64,000 nucleotides of DNA from Nocardia suismassiliense (GTDB taxonomy: Bacteria > Actinomycetota > Actinomycetes > Mycobacteriales > Mycobacteriaceae): the NCBI RefSeq assembly GCF_900269665.1, contig NZ_LT985361.1, positions 4,985,381 through 5,049,380 on the forward strand, read 5' to 3'. Positions 24,727 to 33,338 of this stretch are shown here, piece after piece. Position numbers and translations under genes: made by a program. The notes under the pieces were generated by a model. It was not told where the DNA came from. It did no database searches and saw only the letters and a program-made list of their open reading frames with translations. Position 1 is the stretch's first letter, and the number at the start of each line of letters is the position of its first letter.

Positions 24727-25443
24727 ATGTCTTCCGCGACAACCATTGTTCTCGTGCACGGCGCGTTCGCCGATGCCGCCAGCTGGGCACCGGTCACCGA
24801 GCGGCTGCTCGCCGAGGGGCACCGAGTGCTGGCGCCGCCGGTGTTCAACCGCAGCCTCTCCGAGGACGCGGCCTACATCAAGTCCTTTGTCGAGCAGATC
24901 GACGGACCGGTGCTGCTGGCGGGCCATTCCTACGGCGGCGCGGTGATCACGGTCGCCGGGCTCGCCGACAATGTGGTCGGTCTGGTGTTCGTGTCGGGCT
25001 ACGTCCTCGAAGTCGGCGAGAGCCTCGGGCAATTGCAGGGTGGCTTCCCCGACTCCGATCTGGCCGCCAACCTCGTCTACGCGCCGTACCCGGTCCGCGA
25101 CGGCGAGCCGGGCACCGACGTGTCGGTCGACATCGCCGCCTTCCCCGAGGTGTTCGCGGCAGGCCTCGACAAGGCGCGGGCGCAGGTGCTCGCGGTCTCC
25201 CAGCGGCCGCTCTCGGCGATCGCGTTCGGCGAGCCCGCGACCGCGGCGGCCTGGAAGACCAAGCCGGGCTGGGGCATCGTGTCCAGCGCCGACCACACCA
25301 TCAATCCCGAGGTCGAGCGGTTCGGTTACCAGCGCGCGGGGCTGCGCTCGGTGGTCGAGATCGACGCACCGCACCTGGTCATGCAGACCCACCCCGCCGA
25401 GGTCGCGGCCGTCATCACCGGCGCGCTCGCCGAGTTGGCCTGA
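24727..25443 (+). CDS. Alpha/beta-fold hydrolase (esterase-like), first of three
   Basis: 238 residues from ATG at 24727 with GAAAGGA six bases upstream. TTIVLVHGAFADAASW is the oxyanion strand-loop, GHSYGGAV the nucleophile elbow (Ser), and DAPHLVMQTHP carries the catalytic His. This is the compact AB_hydrolase_6 type also seen in plant methylesterases and bacterial EstC. Cytoplasmic; substrate unknown. It shares about half of its readable motifs with the third hydrolase in this row, suggesting local duplication. Confidence 0.88.
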   Translation: MSSATTIVLVHGAFADAASWAPVTERLLAEGHRVLAPPVFNRSLSEDAAYIKSFVEQIDGPVLLAGHSYGGAVITVAGLADNVVGLVFVSGYVLEVGESLGQLQGGFPDSDLAANLVYAPYPVRDGEPGTDVSVDIAAFPEVFAAGLDKARAQVLAVSQRPLSAIAFGEPATAAAWKTKPGWGIVSSADHTINPEVERFGYQRAGLRSVVEIDAPHLVMQTHPAEVAAVITGALAELA

Positions 25444-25489
25444 TCTCTCGAAACCCCTTGGACCCCAATCCCTATCGAAAGGAATGACG

Positions 25490-26455
25490 ATGACCGGAAA
25501 CCCGCACGGAATCTCCCTGGAGCCCGCCGCACAAGAGTTCGTCGACGCGACCTCCCAGCCCCCGTTCCTCTACCAGTTGCCGCCGGAAGAGGGCCGCAAG
25601 GCGGTGGATTCGGTGCAGGACTCGCCGATCTACAAGCCGGCGATCGATGAAGAGTGGATCACCATCGACGGCGGGCCGACCGGTTCCGTGCGGGCCAGGA
25701 TCGTCCGGCCGCAGGGTGTTACCGAAACCCTGCCCGTCATCGTCTACACCCACGGCGCCGGTTGGGTTTTCGGTGACGCGCACACCCACGACCGCCTGGT
25801 CCGCGACCTCGCCGTCGGTGCGCACGCGGCGGTCGTCTTCCCCGAGTACGACCGCTCGCCCGACGTCCGCTACCCGGTGGCCAACGAGCAGTCCTATCGA
25901 GTCGCGCAGTGGGTCAGCACCCAGGGCGCCGAAAAAGCCCTGGACCCGACCCGCATTGCGGTCGCCGGTGATTCGGTCGGCGGGAACATGGCCATCGCGC
26001 TCACGCTGATGGCCAAGGAGCGCGGTGACGTCTCCTTCGTGCAGCAGGTGCTGTTCTACCCGGTGACCGACGCCAACTTCGACACCGGTTCCTACGAGCG
26101 CTTCGCGGAAGGCTACTTCCTGAGTCGCGAAGGCATGCAGTGGTTCTGGGACCAGTACACCACCAGCGCCGAGGACCGCGCCCAGATCACCGCGTCGCCG
26201 CTGCGCGCGAGCACCGAGCAGCTGTCGGGTCTGCCGCCCGCGCTGGTCATCACGGCCGAGAACGACGTGCTGCGCGACGAGGGCGAGGCGTTCGCGGGCA
26301 AGCTGCGTACCGCAGGCGTACCCGTGATTCAGGCGCGTTACGGCGGCATCATCCACGACTTCGTCATGGTCAATTCGATGCACGACACCAACGCCGCCAA
26401 AGCGGCTGTCGCCCAGGCGGTTTCCGTGCTGCGGGCCGCCCTGTACACCGCGTGA
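25490..26455 (+). CDS. Alpha/beta hydrolase of the hormone-sensitive lipase (HSL) type
   Basis: 321 residues. ATG at 25490 is preferred because AAAGGA is six bases upstream; an ATG at 25484 overlaps that site. HSL-type motifs: YTHGAGWVFGD (HGGG-like oxyanion hole, here HGAG), GDSVGGNMA with the nucleophile Ser, a late Asp in ENDVLRDEGE and His in GIIHDFVM. Family members hydrolyse short-chain esters. Second gene of the row, 46 bases after the first and 28 before the third, so one transcript is likely. Confidence 0.88.
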   Translation: MTGNPHGISLEPAAQEFVDATSQPPFLYQLPPEEGRKAVDSVQDSPIYKPAIDEEWITIDGGPTGSVRARIVRPQGVTETLPVIVYTHGAGWVFGDAHTHDRLVRDLAVGAHAAVVFPEYDRSPDVRYPVANEQSYRVAQWVSTQGAEKALDPTRIAVAGDSVGGNMAIALTLMAKERGDVSFVQQVLFYPVTDANFDTGSYERFAEGYFLSREGMQWFWDQYTTSAEDRAQITASPLRASTEQLSGLPPALVITAENDVLRDEGEAFAGKLRTAGVPVIQARYGGIIHDFVMVNSMHDTNAAKAAVAQAVSVLRAALYTA

Positions 26456-26483
26456 CCAATTCCTCCGGACCTAAGGAACATTC

Positions 26484-27197
26484 GTGAGTACCTCCTCGCC
26501 CACCATCGTGCTGGTGCACGGTGCGTTCGCCGACTCGTCCAGCTGGAACGGCGTCATCGAAACGCTGCGCGCACAAGGTCATTCCGTCGTGGCAGCGGCC
26601 AACCCGCTGCGCGGCCTGGACAGCGACGCCGCCTACATCGGCTCGGTCCTCGATGACATCGACGGCCCGTGCGTGCTGGTCGGTCATTCCTACGGCGGCA
26701 GCGTCATCACCGTCGCCGCCGCGGGCAAGGTGAACGTGACGGCTCTCGTCTACATCGCCGCCTTCATTCCCGCTGAGGGGGAGAGCGCGCTGGAGTTGAC
26801 CGACAAGTTCCCCGGCTCCACCCTCGGGCCGACCACCCGTCCCGCGAACTACCCCCTCGCGGACGGCAATTCGGGCACCGAGCTGTACATCCGCCAGGAC
26901 GAGTTCCCCGCCCAGTTCGCCGCCGACGTGCCCGCGAACGCCGCCGCACTGATGGCGGCGACCCAGCGGCCCGTCGCGCTCGCCGCACTCCAGGAGCCGG
27001 CGACCGCGGCGGCTTGGCGCAACATCCCCGCGTTCGCCCTGCTCACCACCGACGACAAGAACATCCCGGTGCAGGCGCAACGGTTCATGGCCGAGCGGGC
27101 GTCCGCGCACACCGTCGAGATCGCGGCTTCGCATGCGGTCAGCGTTTCCGCGCCGGGTGCGGTCAGCGATCTGATCGCCGCGGCGGCCAAGCAGTAG
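26484..27197 (+). CDS. Alpha/beta-fold hydrolase (esterase-like), third of three
   Basis: 237 residues from GTG at 26484. TIVLVHGAFADSSSW, GHSYGGSVIT and EIAASHAVSVSAP give the oxyanion loop, Ser and His. Architecture parallels the first hydrolase of the row (same DAAYI, ATAAAW and GHSYGG positions), which supports a duplication origin. A 15-bp terminator hairpin starts nine bases after the stop and closes the row. Confidence 0.88.
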   Translation: MSTSSPTIVLVHGAFADSSSWNGVIETLRAQGHSVVAAANPLRGLDSDAAYIGSVLDDIDGPCVLVGHSYGGSVITVAAAGKVNVTALVYIAAFIPAEGESALELTDKFPGSTLGPTTRPANYPLADGNSGTELYIRQDEFPAQFAADVPANAAALMAATQRPVALAALQEPATAAAWRNIPAFALLTTDDKNIPVQAQRFMAERASAHTVEIAASHAVSVSAPGAVSDLIAAAAKQ

Positions 27198-27205
27198 ACG
27201 CCGGA

Positions 27206-27244
27206 GATCCGGTCACGCCCAAGGCTTTCGGGCGTGACCGGATC
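27206..27244. terminator. Strong bidirectional terminator hairpin
   Basis: Arms GATCCGGTCACGCCC (27206-27220) and GGGCGTGACCGGATC (27230-27244), 15 bp without mismatch, nine-base loop. It sits between the convergent hydrolase row and the CocE/PepX-type gene, whose stop is ten bases further on. Confidence 0.9.
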
Positions 27245-27253
27245 GCGGTTGGA

Positions 27254-29173
27254 TCAGCCGATCGCGGCCTTGAGGGCGGCCTGCCCGCCGACCACCGGGA
27301 ACGAGACCTTGGTCTCGGCCAGGTTCATCCCGAAGCCGGGTCCCGGCTTGGGCCGCAGGGTGTACTCGTTGTCACTGGACAACACCACCACACCCAGCTT
27401 GTGGCCGCGCGCGAGCACATAGTCGTGCGGTTGCATGGACAGGTTGATCGCATACTCCTTACCCGGGGTGATCGGGCTGGTCTTGTCGATCGAGTCCCGA
27501 TTCTGCGGGTCCACCCACCCTCTGGTGACGATCCGCGAACTGCCGTCGGGGGCCCGATCCACCAGCAGCGCAGTCACATTGGCCGCCGGACGCTGGAAGG
27601 ACAGCCGGAGGGCGACGTCGACCGTGCCGCTGATCCGCAGCGGAGCCGTGGTGGGCTTGGAGAAGTACGCCAACCGGTTCGGCGAACTCGGTGCCGCGAC
27701 CAGAGTCGAGGCCAGCTTCGTCGCGTCATCGTCGAGCGATTCGGTGACGCGCCCCGGTCCGGATGTGGCGAGTCCGCCGGTATTGCGGCCGCCCGGTTGG
27801 AACACCGCGGTCGCGGCCGAGGTGGCCGGTGCGGGCCATTCCGGCTCGTTCACCCAAGACTTGTCCTCACGCTGGATGGTGGACTTGGGCTCGCGGTCGA
27901 TCCCGTTGTCCCGGCCGAGCAGGTACTTGCTGAACCAGCGGTTCACGGTGCGCAACCACTCGTCCCGGCGCAGGCTGATCGGGTCGGTGTGGCCGGACTG
28001 GTGCAGCCAGATCTTGTGCGGCACACCGGCTTTCTTCAGGGCGTCGTACCACTGCGCGACATGCTTGGTCTTGACGTTGAAGTCGTTGAGACCGTGCACG
28101 GCCAGCACTGCGGCGCGTACCTTGCCGACATCGTTGAGGTAGTTGCGCTCGTTCCAGAAGCCGATGTAATCACCGGTGACCCGGTCCTGATCCTTCTGCA
28201 GCTTGTCGATCACCGGTGCGCAGATGTTGCGATCCGCCCTGGTGTAGACGTACTTGGCCAGCACGTCCGCGTCCTCGCCCTGGTAGGTGCCGGGAGCGAC
28301 CACCGCGCCTGCCGCGCGGTAGTAGTCGTACCAGCTGCTGATCGCGGCGATGGGCACGATGGCTTCCAGCCCGGGCACGCCGGTGGCGGCGACGGCGTTG
28401 GGCAGCGTCCCGTTGTAGGACACACCCATCATGCCGACCTTGCCGCTGGCCCAATTGGCCACTACCGCTTTACCTTGCGCGTCCCGCGCCTTCGCCCGGC
28501 CGTTGAGCCAGTCGATCGGGGCCCGCGCGCCGATGGTCTCGTTGCGCGCGCCCGAGGTCGGGCAGCCGGTGGAGGTGCCGGTGCCCAGCGACTCGCCGTA
28601 CATCACGGCGTAGCCGCGAGCCAGGAAGAATTCCTCGTACTGCCAGGTGATCTGGCCGTTGGCGACTGTGATGCCCGCGACCCGCAGGTCCTCGGCCACC
28701 CGCGCGCGCAGCTCGCCCGGCGCCGGGGCCATGCGCCGTCCATCCGCGCCGTCGGGCACGTACAGCTCGACATCCACGTTGTGGTTGGCGACGTCGTTAC
28801 CGCCGGAGAAGTACGGGCTCGCCTGGTACACCACCGGCAGCTTGCCGGTGGCGCCGGCCGGACGGACGACCTGGACGTGCACCTCGTCGTCCTTGCCGTC
28901 CCGGTCGCTGTCCACGGGGGCACGCACCCAAAGGTCCTGCCGGACCGGGGCTTTCGGGTTGAAGGTCGGCTGTGCCTCGCCGCCGCTGACATCCGGGCCG
29001 TTCGTCGGGTCGGCCAGCGCGGGCGCGCCGGACAGGAGCAGTGCCGCGGCCACGACCAACAGGGCCAGCCGCGATAACCGTCGCAGGGTCAGCACGGTCC
29101 ACCCGAGGGCCGCGACCACGCGGGTGCGCGGCCCGCCCCGGTCACGTCTGTGCTGATGCTGTCTGGATGCCAT
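27254..29173 (-). CDS. Secreted CocE/NonD-type Xaa-Pro dipeptidyl-peptidase-like hydrolase
   Basis: 639 residues from ATG at 29173 with AAGGAG six bases upstream. An unusually long, Arg-rich N-terminal region of ~35 residues leads into the hydrophobic signal segment, cut near ALA-DPT. Peptidase S15 core: MGVSYNGTLPN with the nucleophile Ser, Asp in HGLNDFNVKT and His in QSGHTDPISL; the C-terminal ~200 residues form the jelly-roll domain of PepX/CocE. Likely cleaves X-Pro dipeptides or esters outside the cell. It belongs to a set of exported hydrolases around 18-30 kb. Confidence 0.88.
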   Translation of the reverse strand: MASRQHQHRRDRGGPRTRVVAALGWTVLTLRRLSRLALLVVAAALLLSGAPALADPTNGPDVSGGEAQPTFNPKAPVRQDLWVRAPVDSDRDGKDDEVHVQVVRPAGATGKLPVVYQASPYFSGGNDVANHNVDVELYVPDGADGRRMAPAPGELRARVAEDLRVAGITVANGQITWQYEEFFLARGYAVMYGESLGTGTSTGCPTSGARNETIGARAPIDWLNGRAKARDAQGKAVVANWASGKVGMMGVSYNGTLPNAVAATGVPGLEAIVPIAAISSWYDYYRAAGAVVAPGTYQGEDADVLAKYVYTRADRNICAPVIDKLQKDQDRVTGDYIGFWNERNYLNDVGKVRAAVLAVHGLNDFNVKTKHVAQWYDALKKAGVPHKIWLHQSGHTDPISLRRDEWLRTVNRWFSKYLLGRDNGIDREPKSTIQREDKSWVNEPEWPAPATSAATAVFQPGGRNTGGLATSGPGRVTESLDDDATKLASTLVAAPSSPNRLAYFSKPTTAPLRISGTVDVALRLSFQRPAANVTALLVDRAPDGSSRIVTRGWVDPQNRDSIDKTSPITPGKEYAINLSMQPHDYVLARGHKLGVVVLSSDNEYTLRPKPGPGFGMNLAETKVSFPVVGGQAALKAAIG

Positions 29174-29251
29174 TGCGTTCTCCTTCACAACTCATCACGA
29201 GGTGCTCCCGTGCGAGACTCGAAATACCTGCTGGCTCAGGGGAATTACCTC

Positions 29252-29282
29252 GGATGCCCCGGCCGGGGCGGCCGAGGCATCC
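29252..29282 (-). terminator. Terminator hairpin after the M64 peptidase gene
   Basis: GGATGCC and GGCATCC form the outer 7 bp and CGGCC/GGCCG the inner 5 bp around a five-base loop, with a single C/A mismatch between. It lies ten bases past the stop of the minus-strand M64 gene. Confidence 0.75.
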
Positions 29283-29291
29283 GGTGATGAA

Positions 29292-30251
29292 TCAGTGCTG
29301 GGTCGGCGGGGCCTTGCGCTCGATCGCGGCCTTCATCGCGTCCAGCCCGATCAGGTTGAATTCACGACCGAGGGAGCGCATCAGCGAGTTCTGCGTCGGC
29401 CGGTACACGCCGCGCTTGTGGTAGACCGCGCCCTCGTAGGTGCCGACCACGCCGCCGTCCGGCGACGCCTTGCCGAGGTACTGGTACCACTTGGCCTTGT
29501 TCTGCTGCATCTGCGCGCTGGTGTAGGTCGAGGCGTTCACCTCACGCGGCTCCCGCCCGGTGTAGCGGTCGTTCGGGTAGTCGTACTCGTCGGCCAGGCC
29601 GGCCACCGAGTGCCCGAGCTCGTGCACCACGATCTGCCCCGACTGCGCGTTGCCGCCGGACGACGTCGCCACCTTGCCGCCTGCCCCGCCGTATTTGGTG
29701 GTGTTGGCCAGCGCGACCACCTGGTCGACCTCGGGCGCCAACCGGGCGTACTGCAAAGCCTTGGTCTCGTTCACACACAGCAGCCGCTCGGTGCCGCCGC
29801 ACCAGAACGTCATGTCCAGGGCGGTGTTCCGCATGGTGCCGCGTGGATCGTTGTCCACGCCGGACTGCTGGGACACCACATTGACCGCCCAGACGTTGAA
29901 CGAGTTCTTGTAGGTCTTGAACGGCTCGACCTGGGCGATCTCGTTCCACCGGTTGACGGCGTGCTGCTTGTAGATGTCGAGCTGGCTCGAGGTGTATCCG
30001 TCGCCGACGAACACCAGATCGAACCGCTGACTGGACGGCCCGGTCTGCTGGATCGTCACCACGTCGGCCTGCACCGCCGAGCGCGGCGCCGGGGCTTCCG
30101 GCCGGACCGGCAGGACCACGCGGCCGATCGTGCCGTCCGGGGAGAACACTTCTCGTTCTTCGGTGGGCGCGGCCGATCCCGTGGCGACCGACATCGCGAC
30201 GATGATCAACGCGCCGAGCATGATTGCGAACATGCGTCGTAACAAGGGCAT
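29292..30251 (-). CDS. Secreted M64-family metallopeptidase
   Basis: 319 residues from ATG at 30251 with GAGGAG seven bases upstream; an open extension to 30329 is rejected. A signal peptide is cut after GSA. VVHELGHSVAGLADEYDYP gives the HExxHxxxxxxD/E zinc signature of M64 (IgA peptidase family), and FDLVFVGDGYTSSQLD is the conserved N-terminal motif of that family. Two pairs of cysteines are limited to WCGG and LLCVN. Originally described as IgA-cleaving in Clostridium, but actinobacterial members are untested; extracellular proteolysis is all that can be inferred. Confidence 0.88.
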   Translation of the reverse strand: MPLLRRMFAIMLGALIIVAMSVATGSAAPTEEREVFSPDGTIGRVVLPVRPEAPAPRSAVQADVVTIQQTGPSSQRFDLVFVGDGYTSSQLDIYKQHAVNRWNEIAQVEPFKTYKNSFNVWAVNVVSQQSGVDNDPRGTMRNTALDMTFWCGGTERLLCVNETKALQYARLAPEVDQVVALANTTKYGGAGGKVATSSGGNAQSGQIVVHELGHSVAGLADEYDYPNDRYTGREPREVNASTYTSAQMQQNKAKWYQYLGKASPDGGVVGTYEGAVYHKRGVYRPTQNSLMRSLGREFNLIGLDAMKAAIERKAPPTQH

Positions 30252-30470
30252 GGCAAAGCTCCTCGAGTGGTTCGCGATTTCGACCCGGACGGCGCGGGCC
30301 GCACTTCGGTCTGTCGAATTCCTCATCAAGGAACCACATTTGGTCCGGCAACTCGACTGAGGAATAACTGGGGAATGGATTCCCCGATTGCCGATCAGCC
30401 GGGCTCGAGCTCTCGCCGCGCACCCTTCAGGCAGTATGGAACGGTCCGTGCAGCTGATGAGGAGGTCTCC

Positions 30471-31514
30471 ATGGCATATGTTCCCGAACCAGCCAGGTAC
30501 GAGGGCGCGATGCGTTATCGCCGGTCAGGGCGCTCGGGCCTGGATCTGCCGCTGCTCTCGCTCGGCTTCTGGCACAACTTCGGGGACGACCGCCCCTACC
30601 TCGCCCAGCGCGAAATCGCGTTGCGCGCCTTCGATCTGGGCATCACGCATTTCGACCTGGCGAATAATTACGGGCCACCGTACGGGGCGGCGGAGATCAA
30701 CGCCGGACGCATTCTGCGCGAGGATCTCGCACCGTATCGCGACGAACTCGTCATCTCCAGCAAAGCCGGCTGGGACATGTGGCCCGGTCCATACGGGCAG
30801 GGTGGTGGGTCGCGCAAGTATCTGCTCGCCTCGCTCGATCAGTCGCTGACCCGGCTCGGGCTCGACTATGTCGACATCTTCTATTCGCACCGGTTCGACC
30901 CGACGACTCCGCTGGAGGAGACCGCGGCGGCACTGAATACCGCTGTCCGTCAAGGGAAAGCGCTGTACGTAGGAATTTCTTCGTACACCGCACAGGATTC
31001 GGTCACTATCGCCACCATGCTGCGGGAGCTCGGCACTCCCCTGCTCATCCACCAGCCGTCGTACTCGATGCTCAACCGGTGGATCGAGACCGAGGGGCTG
31101 CTCGACGCGGCCGATGCGCAAGGGTTCGGTGTCATCGGGTTCACCGCACTCGCGCAGGGGCTGCTCACCTCGAAGTACCTCGACGGCATTCCGCCGGAAT
31201 CGCGTGCTGCCCAAGGTAAGTCGTTCCAGAACGAATTGCTCACCCCGGCGATGATCGATCGGTTGCGCAAGCTCGGCGCGGTCGCCGACCGGCGCGGGCA
31301 GACGCTGGCGCAGCTGGCCTTGTCCTGGGCGTTGCGCGACGACCGGGTCACGTCGCTGGTGATCGGTGCGTCCACCACCGAACAGCTCGAGCAAAACGTC
31401 GCCGCCCTCGGCAATCTCGAATTCAGCACCGATGAGCTCGCCGAAATCGACGCGTTGCTCGACGATGACGGCGAAGTCGATCTCTGGCGATCGGCGCGCC
31501 AAGGGGCCCTCTGA
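30471..31514 (+). CDS. Aldo/keto reductase (YghZ-like)
   Basis: 347 residues, AGGAGG five bases before ATG at 30471. The AKR tetrad can be placed: Asp in HFDLANNYG with its Tyr, Lys in SSKAGW and His in FYSHRFD; the C-terminal NADPH site is VIGASTTEQLEQN. The GWDMWPGPYG insertion and length match the AKR14 (E. coli YghZ, L-glyceraldehyde-3-phosphate reductase) group, which detoxifies aldehydes such as methylglyoxal. Cytoplasmic. Confidence 0.9.
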   Translation: MAYVPEPARYEGAMRYRRSGRSGLDLPLLSLGFWHNFGDDRPYLAQREIALRAFDLGITHFDLANNYGPPYGAAEINAGRILREDLAPYRDELVISSKAGWDMWPGPYGQGGGSRKYLLASLDQSLTRLGLDYVDIFYSHRFDPTTPLEETAAALNTAVRQGKALYVGISSYTAQDSVTIATMLRELGTPLLIHQPSYSMLNRWIETEGLLDAADAQGFGVIGFTALAQGLLTSKYLDGIPPESRAAQGKSFQNELLTPAMIDRLRKLGAVADRRGQTLAQLALSWALRDDRVTSLVIGASTTEQLEQNVAALGNLEFSTDELAEIDALLDDDGEVDLWRSARQGAL

Positions 31515-31584
31515 ACGGTATTGCCGCGCCATTGATCGTGGCATAGTGCTGTTTTCGATCGGCTCGCCGGGGAATTCCGAGCGG

Positions 31585-32187
31585 GTGAGGATTTATGCCG
31601 ATCGGGCTTCCGTCGCCGCCCGCCAATTGGTCACGGATCTGCTGGTGGTGGCCTGGGTCTATGTCTCGGTCACGGCTGCGCTCTGGGTACACGACTTGGT
31701 GCAGAAGCTCGGTGTGCCCGGCCAGAAGATGGAGGGCGCGGGTGACGGCATGGCGGACAGCCTCGGTGATGTCGGCCGCAAGGTCGGCCGAGTGCCGATG
31801 GTGGGCGACGATCTCACCTCCCCCTTCGAGCGCGCGGCCGCGGCGGCACGCTCCATGGCGGAGGCAGGCAGCGACCAGCAGGCCGTGGTCAACGATCTCG
31901 CCATGGCCCTCGCCGTCGGATTACTGATCGTCCCGCTCGGGCTGGTGCTGTTCCTCTGGCTGCCACTGCGGGTGCGCTGGATACGCAGGGCCGCAACAGC
32001 AGCCCGCCTGCGCGCCGTCCCCGGCGGACGCGACCTGCTCGCCCTGCGCGCCCTCGCCAATCAGCCGCTGCGCAAGCTGGACCGGATCGACCCGGACGTG
32101 GTCGACGCCTGGCGGCGCGGCGACGACGCCACGGTGCGCCGCCTGGCCGCGCTCGAACTGCGCGGCCTCGGCCTGCTCGGCGGCTGA
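31585..32187 (+). CDS. Two-helix membrane protein of unknown function
   Basis: About 200 residues if GTG at 31585 is the start; another in-frame GTG at 31546 is possible, and no ribosome site decides. One hydrophobic helix near residues 13-33 and a second near 110-132 flank a segment of about 75 residues rich in Gly, Asp and Ala, probably outside the membrane. The C-terminal ~65 residues are cytoplasmic with an LLALRALANQPLRKL stretch. The pattern is that of a conserved actinobacterial membrane protein with no assigned role. It begins 70 bases after the aldo/keto reductase. Confidence 0.65.
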   Translation: MRIYADRASVAARQLVTDLLVVAWVYVSVTAALWVHDLVQKLGVPGQKMEGAGDGMADSLGDVGRKVGRVPMVGDDLTSPFERAAAAARSMAEAGSDQQAVVNDLAMALAVGLLIVPLGLVLFLWLPLRVRWIRRAATAARLRAVPGGRDLLALRALANQPLRKLDRIDPDVVDAWRRGDDATVRRLAALELRGLGLLGG

Positions 32188-32293
32188 CCTGGTGCGACGT
32201 TGCGCATCGCCGGGTCGAATCCTTCCATCCGGATTCATAACTCAGGGCGATTCTAAAGCGTGACAACGCTTCTGGCGGGCGGCACGCTTACCT

Positions 32294-32414
32294 CAGGTCA
32301 AGAGTGCCAGCGTCAAGTCCCCGGCTAGCTGGCCGGCAACCCTCCAACCGCGGCGGGGTGCCCCGGGTCAAGACCAGGCCGAGCCGCGTCGAGCGGTCCG
32401 GGCAAGCGCGGGCT
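32294..32414 (+). promoter_or_regulatory. SAM-IV riboswitch aptamer
   Basis: The strand reads AGAGTGCCAGCGTCAAG, then CCGGCAACCCTCCAACCGCG, GGGGTGCCCCGGGTCAAGACC and finally GGCAAGCGCGGGC, in the order and spacing of the actinobacterial SAM-IV consensus. GGTC near 32296 pairs with GACC near 32371 to close the core. SAM-IV RNAs bind S-adenosylmethionine and normally turn off sulfur-metabolism genes. Here the downstream genes are an oxygenase, a cyclodipeptide synthase and an exporter. Boundaries are approximate. Confidence 0.9.
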
Positions 32415-32473
32415 CCGTCGGTGTGCTGGAGCCCTCTCGAGAGACGGGGGTCGACTCATGTCCGAAACGCCCT

Positions 32474-32525
32474 CCCCTCTCGTGCCCGGGCCTGTGCCCG
32501 GTCCATCGAGCGACAACCAGAGGGG
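32474..32525 (+). promoter_or_regulatory. Probable riboswitch expression platform hiding the ribosome site
   Basis: CCCCTCT (32474-32480) is the exact complement of AGAGGGG (32519-32525), which contains the Shine-Dalgarno sequence of the oxygenase gene (ATG at 32532). An inner pair CCGGG/CCCGG extends the fold. Upstream, GAGAG near 32440 could pair with CTCTC and free the ribosome site, giving the two alternative states expected of a translational switch. Confidence 0.65.
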
Positions 32526-32531
32526 AACGAC

Positions 32532-33338
32532 ATGACCACGGCCACGCCAACTCTCGGAGACCGCGTGCTGGACACCACCAGACAGGGATTCGATCACGAA
32601 TCGCTGACCGCACTGCTGAACGGCGACGTGCACGCCGTGCGACTCGCCGGCTTCGTCCGGCCGGACGCGCTCGACCACGTGCGCAAGGCTTTCGTCGGCA
32701 GGCAGGACCACGGTCCGCTGGCCACCGACCCGCAGTTCCGGCGGATCGGGCACGCGTTCTCGGAGACGAGCACTGACGCCGGGCGCGCCCGGTACTTCGA
32801 CGAGGCGCGCGACAATATCGATCGGCTGCGCGAGATCGCCGCGCCGTATTCGTACCCCGCGGACGACCTTCGGCTGCTGCTCGACGAGAGCTGGCCGGCC
32901 GGGGCGAGTTTGCTGCGGCGCGATGGACAGGCCTTCTTCGCCGGTGTCGCGCGTTATCAGCTGGCGGGGGTGGATCTGGAGCCGCACACCGACAACGTGG
33001 GCCGCAACCTGCCGTCGGACTTCGATATTCGCATCACTCGGCAACTGTCGGTGAATGTCTATGTGGACGTGCCGGAGCGGGGCGGCGAATTACAGATCTG
33101 GGACGACTATCCCGATGAGAGCGAATATCGAGACCGGTCCGGCGACCGCGTCTACGGCATCGACCGTGCCGCAGTGGGCGATCCGGCGCTGGTCATCACG
33201 CCGAATGTGGGCGATGCGATCTTCATCGATCCGCGCCGGGTGCACGCGGTCGCGCCTTCCCAGGACCGCCCCCGCATCACCATCGGCCTCTTCATCGGGG
33301 TCACCGATCCGGCCGAGTCGCTGAAGGTGTGGAGCTGA
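32532..33338 (+). CDS. 2-oxoglutarate/Fe(II)-dependent oxygenase
   Basis: 268 residues; AGAGGGG lies six bases before ATG. The facial triad is His152-x-Asp154 (EPHTDN) and His238 (RRVHAV), with Arg248 (RPRITIG) as 2-oxoglutarate anchor; VNVYVDVPERGGELQIWDD is the double-stranded beta-helix core. The sequence resembles the 2OG-Fe(II) group that includes the amino-acid halogenase BesD, but the carboxylate ligand is Asp rather than the Gly of halogenases, so hydroxylation or desaturation is expected. It is the first gene of a riboswitch-led operon and probably modifies an amino acid or the cyclodipeptide made by the next gene. Confidence 0.88.
   Translation: MTTATPTLGDRVLDTTRQGFDHESLTALLNGDVHAVRLAGFVRPDALDHVRKAFVGRQDHGPLATDPQFRRIGHAFSETSTDAGRARYFDEARDNIDRLREIAAPYSYPADDLRLLLDESWPAGASLLRRDGQAFFAGVARYQLAGVDLEPHTDNVGRNLPSDFDIRITRQLSVNVYVDVPERGGELQIWDDYPDESEYRDRSGDRVYGIDRAAVGDPALVITPNVGDAIFIDPRRVHAVAPSQDRPRITIGLFIGVTDPAESLKVWS

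Noticed and set aside
27014..29077. 687-codon open frame on the plus strand
   Set aside because: Antisense to the well-supported CocE/PepX-type gene and crosses a 15-bp terminator.
32532..33338. 2OG-dependent halogenase (BesD-like)
   Set aside because: The metal-binding carboxylate Asp154 is present; halogenases have Gly/Ala there.
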